Assembly (NCBI GenBank): GCA_964543855.1
Contig: CAZJAD010000029.1
Span: 1 to 23,179 of the forward strand
Direction of reading: 5' to 3'
Source: CAZJAD01 sp964543855
GTDB lineage: Bacteria > Electryoneota > RPQS01 > DYHQ01
Length of the DNA: 23,179 nt
Of the stretch, positions 14,465 to 21,537 are shown piece after piece (position 1 is the first letter of the stretch; each line of letters opens with the position of its first letter). The notes beneath the pieces are model-generated. The model did not search any database. It had not been told where the DNA came from and was given only the letters and a program-made list of their open reading frames with translations. The translations under genes were made by a program, and so were the position numbers.

Positions 14465-15107
14465 TGTTCTCGAGGAATCGAACGCGCGCGCCAGAGAGAA
14501 CCGCGCCATCTTCGAGCGCCACGGCGTCTTCGTCGTAAATGTGATGAGTTCGCCCGGTTCAGGTAAAACCACCCTGCTCCAAAAAACCATCCCGATTCTC
14601 AAAGAACGGGCGATATCATGCGCAGTGATCGAGGGCGATGTCTCGTCCACTCTCGACAGCGAACGGCTCGCACCTTTGGGGATTCCGGTGGTTCAGGCCA
14701 ACACGGAACCTTTCGGTGGCGATTGCCATGTGGGATCCCACTTCGTGCACGCCGCGCTGAAGTACCTCGATCTCCCCTCCATCGAAATTCTGTTCATCGA
14801 AAATATCGGCAACCTCGTTTGCCCGGCCGAGTTCTATCTCGGCGAACATCGCAAAGTCATGATGCTGTCGCTAACCGAAGGCGAAGACAAGCCTCTTAAA
14901 TACCCCCTTATGTTCCGTGAGTGCCAGGCGTGCCTGCTGAGCAAGATGGATCTCGCGCCCCATCTTGACGCCAATCTCGATCTCCTGAAATCCAACATTC
15001 AGAAGGTGAACGGCGCGATCCATGTTCTCCCGATTTCCGCGAAGACCGGCGAAGGATTAATGGCGTGGTTGGATTGGCTGATAGCCGAAATGTCTAATCA
15101 GCCCTAA
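14442..15107 (+). CDS. hypB: Nickel-insertion GTPase HypB
   Basis: The start is placed at ATG 14442, with GGAG just upstream and the conserved N-terminus MEIPVIRDVLEESN; the frame is open earlier, inside hypA, without homology. The 221-residue GTPase has the P-loop SPGSGKTT (about 36-43), ENIGNLVCPAEF, and KMDLAPH for guanine recognition. The metal-binding GDCH segment at the dimer interface is present. The high-affinity N-terminal CxxCGC motif and the His-rich stretch of some HypBs are both absent. HypB with HypA inserts nickel into the large subunit after the iron unit. This is the last gene of the hyp cluster. Confidence 0.95.
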   Translation: MEIPVIRDVLEESNARARENRAIFERHGVFVVNVMSSPGSGKTTLLQKTIPILKERAISCAVIEGDVSSTLDSERLAPLGIPVVQANTEPFGGDCHVGSHFVHAALKYLDLPSIEILFIENIGNLVCPAEFYLGEHRKVMMLSLTEGEDKPLKYPLMFRECQACLLSKMDLAPHLDANLDLLKSNIQKVNGAIHVLPISAKTGEGLMAWLDWLIAEMSNQP

Positions 15108-15207
15108 GGGCAAGCCGGTATTCTGCACAGATTCACGGCCACACAGTCACCTGCCATACCGCTCCACCTTCAAGAAGAGGATGAGAATCACAGAGAGCAA
15201 ATGAAAC

Positions 15208-15229
15208 GGGCGCACAGCATTGTGCGCCC
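15208..15229. terminator. Perfect 9-bp hairpin between convergent hypB and epimerase genes
   Basis: GGGCGCACA (15208-15216) and TGTGCGCCC (15221-15229) form a perfect GC-rich stem with a four-base loop, in the 228-base space between two convergent genes. On the - strand it is followed by GTTTCATTT, a weak T-rich tract; on the + strand there is no T-run. It probably ends transcription of the - strand genes and may act both ways. Nothing else of note is seen in 15108-15335. Confidence 0.55.
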
Positions 15230-15335
15230 GCAACTTCAACCCACCATGCGAAATCCTGTACTTCCGGAAGCGGCTCGATGCCAGCCGGCAACAGGACCCC
15301 TCCTCGAGCAAACACTCTATCCAGTCATCCTTCAC

Positions 15336-17009
15336 CTATTCCAGCGACGGCTTCTCAGGAGTTCCTCCGCTGAGATCAGCAATACTTAATCCGATACTGG
15401 GTGCATCGGTGCAAATATCCTCCAACTGGCGCACAATCCTCTTCAGGTCCTCACTATCGCCTGGAGGCCGCATCTCCGCCACCCCAGATCTGACTTCGGG
15501 TGATTCCGCCTGCAGGAGCGCGTAGGAATCCTCGACCTCATCCGCCGCCAATTGAATCGGTAGAAGAATATGGTCATAGACTCGCTCTTCCATATCTCTT
15601 AACTCAGGCGTGGACAGCAGTTCACTATTGATGATATTGCCTGTCACAAGGACAAAATCCGTCACTTCTCTGGCCGTGAATCCTTCTGCAAAACGCCGTG
15701 CAGAGATGATCTCCATGTAATCCCGCAGGAACAGATTACTTCTGCTTCTCACGGTGCCGGCAATCACCATGTAGAAGAGCATGGTATACCATTTCAGTGA
15801 ATCCAGATTCGCATGTTGATAGCGGGTAAATCGTTTGTGACGTTTCGGTGTTCGTACATAGGTCACCACCTTGTCCACTATTTCTTCGCGGTATTTAACC
15901 ATGACATGATAGATCATCGTACTGGATCGCTGGGCAATTCGCCGCAGCAGCGCTTCATTTCGAACGCTCCACTCATCACGATAGTGCTTCATCTTTTCGA
16001 CCAGGAACAGTAATCGTCGCAATATATGATAGCGCGGAATCGGTGCCCAGCCCAATGTTCTGTGTGTGAAAGAGGCATCGACTCTGAGTTTCTTGTCGAT
16101 ATACTTCATCATCCAAAGACGCTCAAACGGTTCCCTCCCTGTTATCCGGCCCATGACTTGACGCGCGGCCACTCCGAAAGTCGCCATCGACTTGGGCATC
16201 AAAATCGGTTCGATATCGTGTCCGTAATAATATCTTGTGGCGGTCCTGAACAGATCTCTATGAGATGTTGTGCCACTCGGGCTGGCAATGTAGGTACATA
16301 GCCTCGGGAGGCTTTCGTCAAGGTCGATGAGCCGAAGAAACAGCCTGACAAGATCATTGATGTGAATATAAGTGACGGAGGATTCGCCATACCCGCCAAG
16401 AATTCGGGCAGTTCGTTTTCTGGACAACCATGTATCAAGAAAGACATACAACGGCGGGTACTCGCACCAATCGCTGTAAACCGCGGCCAGACGGATGACC
16501 GTGCATGGAAATTTCTCAGAATATTCCTTCATCATATCTTCCCCGCGCCGCTTGCTCAGCGCATAAGGGAATCTGGCATCGGCAGGGCTCTTCTCATTCA
16601 GTACCTTGTCGACAGATGCAAAATCACAGGCCGCGAGCGAACTGGCAAAGAGAAAGCGCTTCACTCCAATCAATTCCGCCAGTTTCAGGATATTGCGAGT
16701 GCCGGTCACATTGGTTCGCTCATATTCGGGATTGTCCTTCCCGCTGAAATCATAGTAGCCCGCCAGGTGCAGCACATAATCAGCACCCCCATGGTTCTGA
16801 ATGTATTGCGCTACATCCTGCAAACCAGCCCAGTTCTCAATATCCAACTGAGTCCACCGGATATTCTCATGTCGTTGAATCCCCACCTCTTCGGGCGAGC
16901 GTCGCGCGATACAGAACAAACGGAATCTGCCCGCGACAGACTCGATGAAATTCCGCCCGACAAAACCCGAAGCTCCCGTAACGACAATTCCCGGCAGTTT
17001 CTTATCCAC
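15336..17009 (-). CDS. NAD-dependent epimerase/dehydratase (extended SDR) with extra C-terminal helical domain
   Basis: An extended short-chain dehydrogenase: the Rossmann motif T-G12-A-S-G15-F-V-G18 lies at the N-terminus, Asp56 and an HLAG segment follow, and the catalytic set is S123/S124 and Y149-A-L-S-K153. Such enzymes act on nucleotide sugars or similar substrates; which one cannot be told. SDR homology ends near 325. Residues about 345-500 form a predicted helix-rich domain (RYQHANLDSLKWYTML, then ARRFAEGF) that by pattern recalls RsbR-type or sensor N-terminal domains. I set the start at GTG 17009, with GAGG nine bases upstream, which places the Rossmann motif normally (557 residues); upstream ATG 17030 and GTG 17060 are alternatives that overlap the preceding gene. 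Confidence 0.8.
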   Translation of the reverse strand: MDKKLPGIVVTGASGFVGRNFIESVAGRFRLFCIARRSPEEVGIQRHENIRWTQLDIENWAGLQDVAQYIQNHGGADYVLHLAGYYDFSGKDNPEYERTNVTGTRNILKLAELIGVKRFLFASSLAACDFASVDKVLNEKSPADARFPYALSKRRGEDMMKEYSEKFPCTVIRLAAVYSDWCEYPPLYVFLDTWLSRKRTARILGGYGESSVTYIHINDLVRLFLRLIDLDESLPRLCTYIASPSGTTSHRDLFRTATRYYYGHDIEPILMPKSMATFGVAARQVMGRITGREPFERLWMMKYIDKKLRVDASFTHRTLGWAPIPRYHILRRLLFLVEKMKHYRDEWSVRNEALLRRIAQRSSTMIYHVMVKYREEIVDKVVTYVRTPKRHKRFTRYQHANLDSLKWYTMLFYMVIAGTVRSRSNLFLRDYMEIISARRFAEGFTAREVTDFVLVTGNIINSELLSTPELRDMEERVYDHILLPIQLAADEVEDSYALLQAESPEVRSGVAEMRPPGDSEDLKRIVRQLEDICTDAPSIGLSIADLSGGTPEKPSLE

Positions 17010-17502
17010 TTCCTGCTTCCTCAAGCGCATTGGAACGATCACGACCATCCCCCCGGCCACCCTGAAAACCCTCTGCCTTCGTGTAAGAATTCTCGCCGGA
17101 CCTGATGTAGAAGAGCAGCGACAAGAAAATAGCCAAGGCCATTATTCCATCTCCGATCCCGGATGCCAGAATAATCCACAGTGAATTCAAAACAGAGTAA
17201 TAGATGAAGAGATAGACGGTCGCGAGAGTTTTCACGATAATCGAAAAATATATTAGGCATCGAAATTTGTCAACATTCACTGCGGCCATGGCATACCCAA
17301 TCGCCATCGCGACATGAAAAACACCGCCCTGTGTGGGAAAAAAGCGTTCCAAGCACGGCCCAAAACCAAAGAATCTCATCAGCATCGCTGGACGAGCAAT
17401 GAGTCCAATACCTACCAAGAAGGAATGGACTGCAATAAGCAATAACACGAAAACCAGCCGTGAACGGGGATGTTTCAAAGTCTCCATGGAGATGATCTTC
17501 AT
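17002..17502 (-). CDS. Four-helix membrane protein of unknown function
   Basis: I do not recognise this 166-residue protein. Four hydrophobic segments are visible: about 16-38 (LVFVLLLIAVHSFLVGIGLI), 59-75, 82-101 and 107-132. The tail (133-166) is hydrophilic and Gly/Arg-rich. The gene's end overlaps the start of the epimerase gene by a few bases, so the two are probably co-transcribed. The start could be ATG 17502 or ATG 17487; the ribosome-binding site is poor for both. Confidence 0.65.
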   Translation of the reverse strand: MKIISMETLKHPRSRLVFVLLLIAVHSFLVGIGLIARPAMLMRFFGFGPCLERFFPTQGGVFHVAMAIGYAMAAVNVDKFRCLIYFSIIVKTLATVYLFIYYSVLNSLWIILASGIGDGIMALAIFLSLLFYIRSGENSYTKAEGFQGGRGDGRDRSNALEEAGSG

Positions 17503-17634
17503 TCTGCCATTCTCACAGACCTGGATTTCAAACCGTATGCTTCCGCCTCTTGCTCAATCTGCCACACCCGAGTGGAAGCGCTTTTGACTCCGAGCGCTCC
17601 TCGGCCTCCAACACTCGTGTCCGAATCCTCAAGA

Positions 17635-18015
17635 CTATCCGAATCTCTCCTGCTCGCATTCCGGGCACAATCGGTGAAAAGCACGCACGCCCGTTTGCTG
17701 ATCAAGGTATTGATGGATTGGCATCCAAACGCCATCAGCGCAAATGCGGTTGCAGAAAGAACAGACCGGCAGAAAACCCTCCAAATACCTGATTCGCTTC
17801 AGAGTTCGCTTGCTACGGACAATAACGATCCAACCCAGGATGATCACAAAGAAAGTCTCAAGCAGACTCTCGACCCAGTTGATTGGAGTCGCAGTCGTAC
17901 CTAACAGGTTGTGTGGCAGATCGAGAATCTCGTCCAACCATAACAGCACAGCGACCGTTGCGAAGCCGACAATCTCCCAGAAAATGACCGTGAATCTTGT
18001 GGACCGCTTCTCCAT
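17635..18015 (-). CDS. Small membrane protein with C-terminal CxxC...CxxC signalling-type domain
   Basis: The start is ATG 18015, nine bases after GGAGGG; ATG 18021 is too close to that site and the open frame further upstream lacks a good one. The 126-residue protein has two membrane helices (about 10-30 and 49-67), then a domain of about 55 residues: FLPVC85SFC88 near its beginning and LC117PEC120 near its end. This module resembles one I know from the C-termini of many bacterial histidine kinases and response regulators (LP[IV]C..CK.IR...CP.C). Here it stands alone on a short membrane anchor, without kinase or receiver domain. Four Cys suggest metal binding. The function is unknown. Confidence 0.72.
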   Translation of the reverse strand: MEKRSTRFTVIFWEIVGFATVAVLLWLDEILDLPHNLLGTTATPINWVESLLETFFVIILGWIVIVRSKRTLKRIRYLEGFLPVCSFCNRICADGVWMPIHQYLDQQTGVRAFHRLCPECEQERFG

Positions 18016-18124
18016 GTTCATGTTCCCTCCTGTATGTGCTCTCCTCGCCGCATTAGGCATACAATTCTGTCCACCTTGAAGGAAACAAGTCCGGTTGGAC
18101 TCTGGCAAGGATATGGCATACAGT

Positions 18125-18153
18125 AATTTACTACATATTACGAACAAAATCAA
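18125..18153 (-). promoter_or_regulatory. Possible promoter of the - strand membrane-protein/epimerase genes
   Basis: Reading on the - strand, TTGATT (18153-18148), a 17-base spacer and TAAATT (18130-18125) approximate a sigma-70 promoter about 110 bases before the ATG at 18015. The match is modest and the region is AT-rich, so a chance match is possible. Confidence 0.35.
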
Positions 18154-18384
18154 CAGCAAAAGCAAAAGAAAGTAATTCTTTTCACAAACCAGCGTCGGCC
18201 CCTATGGCGCGGTCGAAAAGGGACGGCGCTCACAGAGATGTGATTAGGTCGATATCGCTCGTATGTCAGAATATTGCAGAGAACCTTTTTGTCAAGCATT
18301 CTTAGGAGAAGAGTCCCCGGACGCCCCGCGATCATGCTTTGTGCTCGTGTTCGGTTAGGTTGCTCAACAAGCCAATGTCTCCTA

Positions 18385-18413
18385 TTGACATTTGCTGCAT
18401 GGGAAGGTATATT
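18385..18413 (+). promoter_or_regulatory. Near-consensus sigma-70 promoter of fumC
   Basis: TTGACA at 18385-18390 (perfect -35), a 17-base spacer, and TATATT at 18408-18413 (five of six for -10). Transcription would begin near 18420, leaving about a 100-base leader before the fumC ATG at 18522. This is the best promoter visible in the window. Confidence 0.75.
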
Positions 18414-18521
18414 GAATTCGTTGGCAGAGGTCAGAAATGAGGCGGTCCCTCCACGCGGTCCCTGTTTCTTTGGCCTCTCGCTCAGAGCCGAACACTCATT
18501 CAGTTTCTACAGGAGATTCTG

Positions 18522-19904
18522 ATGCAAGAACTCCGAATTGAAGGTGACTCAATGGGTCAAATGGGGATTCCATCATGGGCCTATTGGGGCGCTCAAACTC
18601 AGCGCGCCTTGGGTAATTTCGCGGTATCCGGACTCCGCATCCCTCTGCCCATGATCACCGCTCTGGGACTTGTAAAGCGATTCGCTGCAGAGGTAAATCA
18701 CGAGCTGGGACTTCTTGACACTCAAAGAGCACAGGCGATCATTCAAGCCGCTGAGGAAGTTGTTCAAGGCAAGTGGAATAAGCACTTCCCCGTAGATGTA
18801 TTCCAGACTGGTTCAGGAACTTCCTCCAATATGAACGCCAACGAGGTCATCGCAAATCGGGCCAATGAGTTGCTGGGTTCTCGTCTGGGAAGCAAAGAGC
18901 CGGTTCACCCCAACGACCATGTGAACTTGGGCCAGTCATCGAATGACGTGTTTCCAACGGCGATCCACATTGCCGTTCGGTTGCAATTGGACGCTTTGGT
19001 CGGAACACTCAAGAGGTTCCACGAGACGATGCTTCGAAAGAGTGAAGAATTCGCCGAGGTGGTGAAGATAGGACGAACGCACCTTCAGGATGCGGTTCCT
19101 ATGACTTTGGGGCAAGAGTTTTCAGGATATGCTTCCCAGATGGAGCACTCCATCCGGAGAATCGAGAATACCTTTGACCATTTGGAGGAACTGGCACTCG
19201 GAGGCACCGCAATCGGCACCGGCCTCAATTCTCACCCTGAATTTGCAGCTCGCGTCATCGACAAGATTCGACAACGCACAGGGATCACCTTCAAGAAAGC
19301 GCCCAATCGGTTCGAGGCTCTGGCAAGTCGAGATGCTCTGGTCCACCTGATGGGCGCTCTGAATGCCATCGCCGTGAGTTTGATGAAGATCGCCAATGAC
19401 CTGCGACTTCTGTCCAGCGGACCGCACACGGGCTTTGGCGAAATCACGCTGCCCGCTTTGCAGCCTGGAAGCTCCATCATGCCCGGAAAAGTAAATCCGG
19501 TAATTCCCGAGATGATGATCCAAGTGGCGGCTCAAGTCATGGGAAATCATCTGGCCGTCACGATAGGAGGCCAGAACGCGCCTCTCGAAGTCAATATGAT
19601 GATGCCGATGATGACGCATAATGTGCTCTTCTCCGTTGAGATTCTCCAGCGCGGAACCGGGCTTCTCGATGAGAAGTGCGTTTCCGGCATTCAAGCGAAT
19701 TCTGTTAGGTGCGAAGAATTGGTCGAACGAAGTCTTGCCCTCGTCACCCCACTTGCACTCAAGATAGGTTACGAGCGGGCTGCCGTTGTAGCGGAGAAAG
19801 CGTCGCGAGAGAACAAAACGCCGCGTCAGGTGGTTCTCGAGGAGCAAATTCTCACCGAGAAGGAGGCGGACAAAATTCTGAATCCGCGCCACATGATAGG
19901 GTGA
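18522..19904 (+). CDS. fumC: Fumarate hydratase class II
   Basis: This 460-residue protein is the normal length for the fumarase/aspartase superfamily. It interconverts fumarate and malate without an iron-sulfur cluster. Visible motifs are GAQTQRALGNF near the N-terminus, QTGSGTSSNMN at 95-105, the active-site T186-H187, and the mobile signature loop GSSIMPGKVNP at 316-326. Aspartase is the main alternative; the GSSIMPGKVNP loop and the N-terminal MGQMGIPSWAYWGAQTQ pattern favour fumarase. AGGAGA precedes the ATG by six bases. It is a single-gene unit with its own promoter and terminator. It may serve the TCA cycle or, with H2-derived electrons, fumarate reduction; the latter is only inference. 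Confidence 0.95.
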   Translation: MQELRIEGDSMGQMGIPSWAYWGAQTQRALGNFAVSGLRIPLPMITALGLVKRFAAEVNHELGLLDTQRAQAIIQAAEEVVQGKWNKHFPVDVFQTGSGTSSNMNANEVIANRANELLGSRLGSKEPVHPNDHVNLGQSSNDVFPTAIHIAVRLQLDALVGTLKRFHETMLRKSEEFAEVVKIGRTHLQDAVPMTLGQEFSGYASQMEHSIRRIENTFDHLEELALGGTAIGTGLNSHPEFAARVIDKIRQRTGITFKKAPNRFEALASRDALVHLMGALNAIAVSLMKIANDLRLLSSGPHTGFGEITLPALQPGSSIMPGKVNPVIPEMMIQVAAQVMGNHLAVTIGGQNAPLEVNMMMPMMTHNVLFSVEILQRGTGLLDEKCVSGIQANSVRCEELVERSLALVTPLALKIGYERAAVVAEKASRENKTPRQVVLEEQILTEKEADKILNPRHMIG

Positions 19905-20000
19905 TAGGGTATCAGACTCCATCTCGATGCCATTCCTGCTGGGCAGCTCATAACATGTTTCGAGTACGCACTTAGCCTATTTGACATTAGGGCGAGAGAA

Positions 20001-20034
20001 AAAGACCATCGGATAAGCTCCGATGGTCTTTCTT
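20001..20034. terminator. Bidirectional intrinsic terminator between fumC and the nitroreductase gene
   Basis: AAAGACCATCGG (20001-20012) pairs perfectly over 12 bases with CCGATGGTCTTT (20020-20031), loop of seven. T-rich sequence follows on both strands (TTTCTT on +, TTTTTCTCTC on -), so it can end both convergent transcripts. Confidence 0.88.
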
Positions 20035-20077
20035 GTGCGCCTGTTGAGGCAATTGATGCAGTTAAGGGAGTTGCCTT

Positions 20078-20632
20078 CTAAAGCCTTCGAATAATTGCGG
20101 AGGCATCCTTGCGCTGTCGTGGCCTCTTGTCTGCACCCTTGTAGCGATCCGGTAAATGACTTTCATCATCCGATGGCCAGCCGACGGCAATCATCACCAG
20201 CGGCTGACTGTCTGGATCAAGTTCACAGGACTCGCGAATCTTTTCGGAATCAAACCCGGCCATGGGGCGGGCCATGAGACCCTGATGCGTCGCCGCCATC
20301 ATCAGGTTCATGGCAGACATGCCCAGGTCGAACTGATGGTAGGTACGGCCGTCCGGAAGAATGCAGTCATCGTTGCGGCGCGAATAGCCTACGATGAGTA
20401 AGGGCGCTCGCGATGCCCAAACGCGATTGCCCGAAGTCAGGGCATCATGTCCTTTTGCCAAAGCCTCCGGACTCTCAAGGAATAGAAAACGCCACGGTTG
20501 GTTATTGTAGCAGGACGGTGTGAGCCGCACGGCTTCAATGAGTTCGGCAATGATGTCTTCTGTCAGCGGTTCTCGAGAAATGGATCGGCCGGCTTTGCGC
20601 GCGTGAAGAAGTTCGATAATCGGATTGCCCAT
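20078..20632 (-). CDS. Nitroreductase family FMN oxidoreductase
   Basis: This protein of about 184 residues starts at ATG 20632 (MGNPIIELLHARK); the frame extends 14 codons further to a TTG directly after the lplA stop. Family features are the N-terminal basic R/K-x2-R region, TPSCYNNQPWRF (substrate and FMN contact), and the C-terminal MIAVGWP segment. Members reduce nitro compounds, flavins or enones with NAD(P)H; the natural substrate here is unknown. Being in the same frame as, and immediately after, the lipoate ligase gene, it is probably the last gene of the E2-lpd-lplA unit. No strong ribosome-binding site is visible for either start. Confidence 0.85.
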   Translation of the reverse strand: MGNPIIELLHARKAGRSISREPLTEDIIAELIEAVRLTPSCYNNQPWRFLFLESPEALAKGHDALTSGNRVWASRAPLLIVGYSRRNDDCILPDGRTYHQFDLGMSAMNLMMAATHQGLMARPMAGFDSEKIRESCELDPDSQPLVMIAVGWPSDDESHLPDRYKGADKRPRQRKDASAIIRRL

Positions 20633-20674
20633 CTTGAATAGCACTGTTGAGGAGCTGTCAACTGTTGGCGCCAA

Positions 20675-21507
20675 TCAGGTGCAAACAAGCTCAGGGTGGC
20701 AAGCGAGCTCCGAGAGGCAAGCCGGTTTCAAAGCCCGCTGGAGCTCGCTGACCAATCTTTTCGTTTTGTCAGTAGTAGCGGACATATCCAGCCTGCCAAC
20801 AAACTCCAAATGGGGTCGACCGCGACGATAGTCCGGTTCTCTCGGTGGATGTTTGAGGTAGCGTTCCATCAGCTCAAGCTGTGGCTCAACGAGCAGCGTT
20901 GCTGAGTAGTAAATGAAGTCCTTTGAACAATGGATGCATGCTCCGGAGACCTTTCGGTCGTCACAGGCAAGGTCTGAGATTCCCTCGTGTTGAATGTCTG
21001 TGATACCGATTTCCTTCAGTCCGGCTGCAAGCCACTCGGATAATCTATTGAAGTAGCGACGATTGTCTGCAATCCCATCTATCGGAAGGACAGCCGAGAC
21101 GATCACATTGCCCGGATCGATAACAACGGCACATCCGCCACCACGACGCCGGAGAACTCCGACTTTGTCTTGAAGGCAGGCATCAATGTGAAGTTCTCTT
21201 TCTGGCTTGCTCCCTCGGCCAAGAACAACGGCCGTCTCGGGAAACGGATAGACGTGCACTCTTGGCCTTCTGTCGCGGCTCGTCGCTTCGATGACAGCAT
21301 CGTCGTAGTCGTACTCGCCGATATGTANNNNNNNNNNNNNNNNNNNNNNNNNNNNNNNNNNNNNNNNNNNNNNNNNNNNNNNNNNNNNNNNNNNNNNNNN
21401 NNNNNNNNNNNNNNNNNNNNNNNNNNNTCGCGGCTCGTCGCTTCGATGACAGCATCGTCGTAGTCGTACTCGCCGATATGTAATTCTTCGATACTCACGA
21501 GCTGCAC
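20675..21507 (-). CDS. lplA: Lipoate-protein ligase A family protein, split by an artificial gap
   Basis: This protein of the BPL/LplA fold attaches lipoate or octanoate to E2 and related domains, which fits its place directly behind lpd. The start is GTG 21507 (QLVSIEELHIGEY). The assembled gene holds 100 Ns at 21328-21427 flanked by a perfect 55-base duplication. Collapsing one copy and the Ns gives a continuous 225-residue protein with VVLGRGSKPE, the lipoyl-AMP loop RRRGGG at 68-73, and the conserved K134 in DRKVSG. This is shorter than E. coli LplA (about 337), lacking the C-terminal accessory domain, so it may need a separate partner or act as an octanoyltransferase. TGA at 20675-20677 abuts the nitroreductase frame. 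Confidence 0.85.
21273..21327. repeat. Left copy of a perfect 55-bp direct repeat at the gap edge
   Basis: Identical over all 55 bases to 21428-21482. It ends exactly at the first N. Both copies encode the same lplA segment (HIGEYDYDDAVIEATSR on the - strand). The length and position match an unmerged contig overlap of one k-mer. Confidence 0.97.
21328..21427. other. Assembly gap of 100 Ns inside lplA
   Basis: Exactly 100 Ns between the two copies of a 55-bp repeat. The protein reads through without loss when the gap and one copy are removed, so the true gap length is negative and no sequence is missing. Confidence 0.95.
21428..21482. repeat. Right copy of the perfect 55-bp direct repeat at the gap edge
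   Basis: It begins at the first base after the Ns and equals 21273-21327. Beyond it the sequence continues into the true lplA 5' end. Confidence 0.97.
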
Positions 21508-21513
21508 CGCCTT

Positions 21514-21530
21514 GATGCCGTTGCGGCATC
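21514..21530. other. Small hairpin between lpd and lplA
   Basis: GATGCCG and CGGCATC form a perfect seven-base stem with a three-base loop in the 30-base space between the lpd stop and the lplA GTG. There is no T-run, so it is not a terminator; it may affect mRNA stability or lplA translation. Confidence 0.3.
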
Positions 21531-21537
21531 ACGAGAC

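Larger units (their letters stand above)
18016..18521. other. 500-base divergent intergenic region
   Basis: This space separates the - strand membrane-protein gene from fumC. It holds a candidate promoter for each direction (18125-18153 minus, 18385-18413 plus). I see no convincing gene or RNA in it; the open frames here show no family resemblance or plausible start sites. Confidence 0.5.

Noticed and set aside
18274..18522. 82-codon + strand frame upstream of fumC
   Set aside because: It spans the fumC promoter and leader, has no ribosome-binding site or recognisable motif, and its composition looks non-coding.
21273..21482. Reading the 55-bp repeats as a biological tandem repeat, attachment site or CRISPR-like unit
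   Set aside because: They abut a 100-N gap exactly, encode the same ligase segment, and collapse to an intact gene, so they are an assembly artefact.
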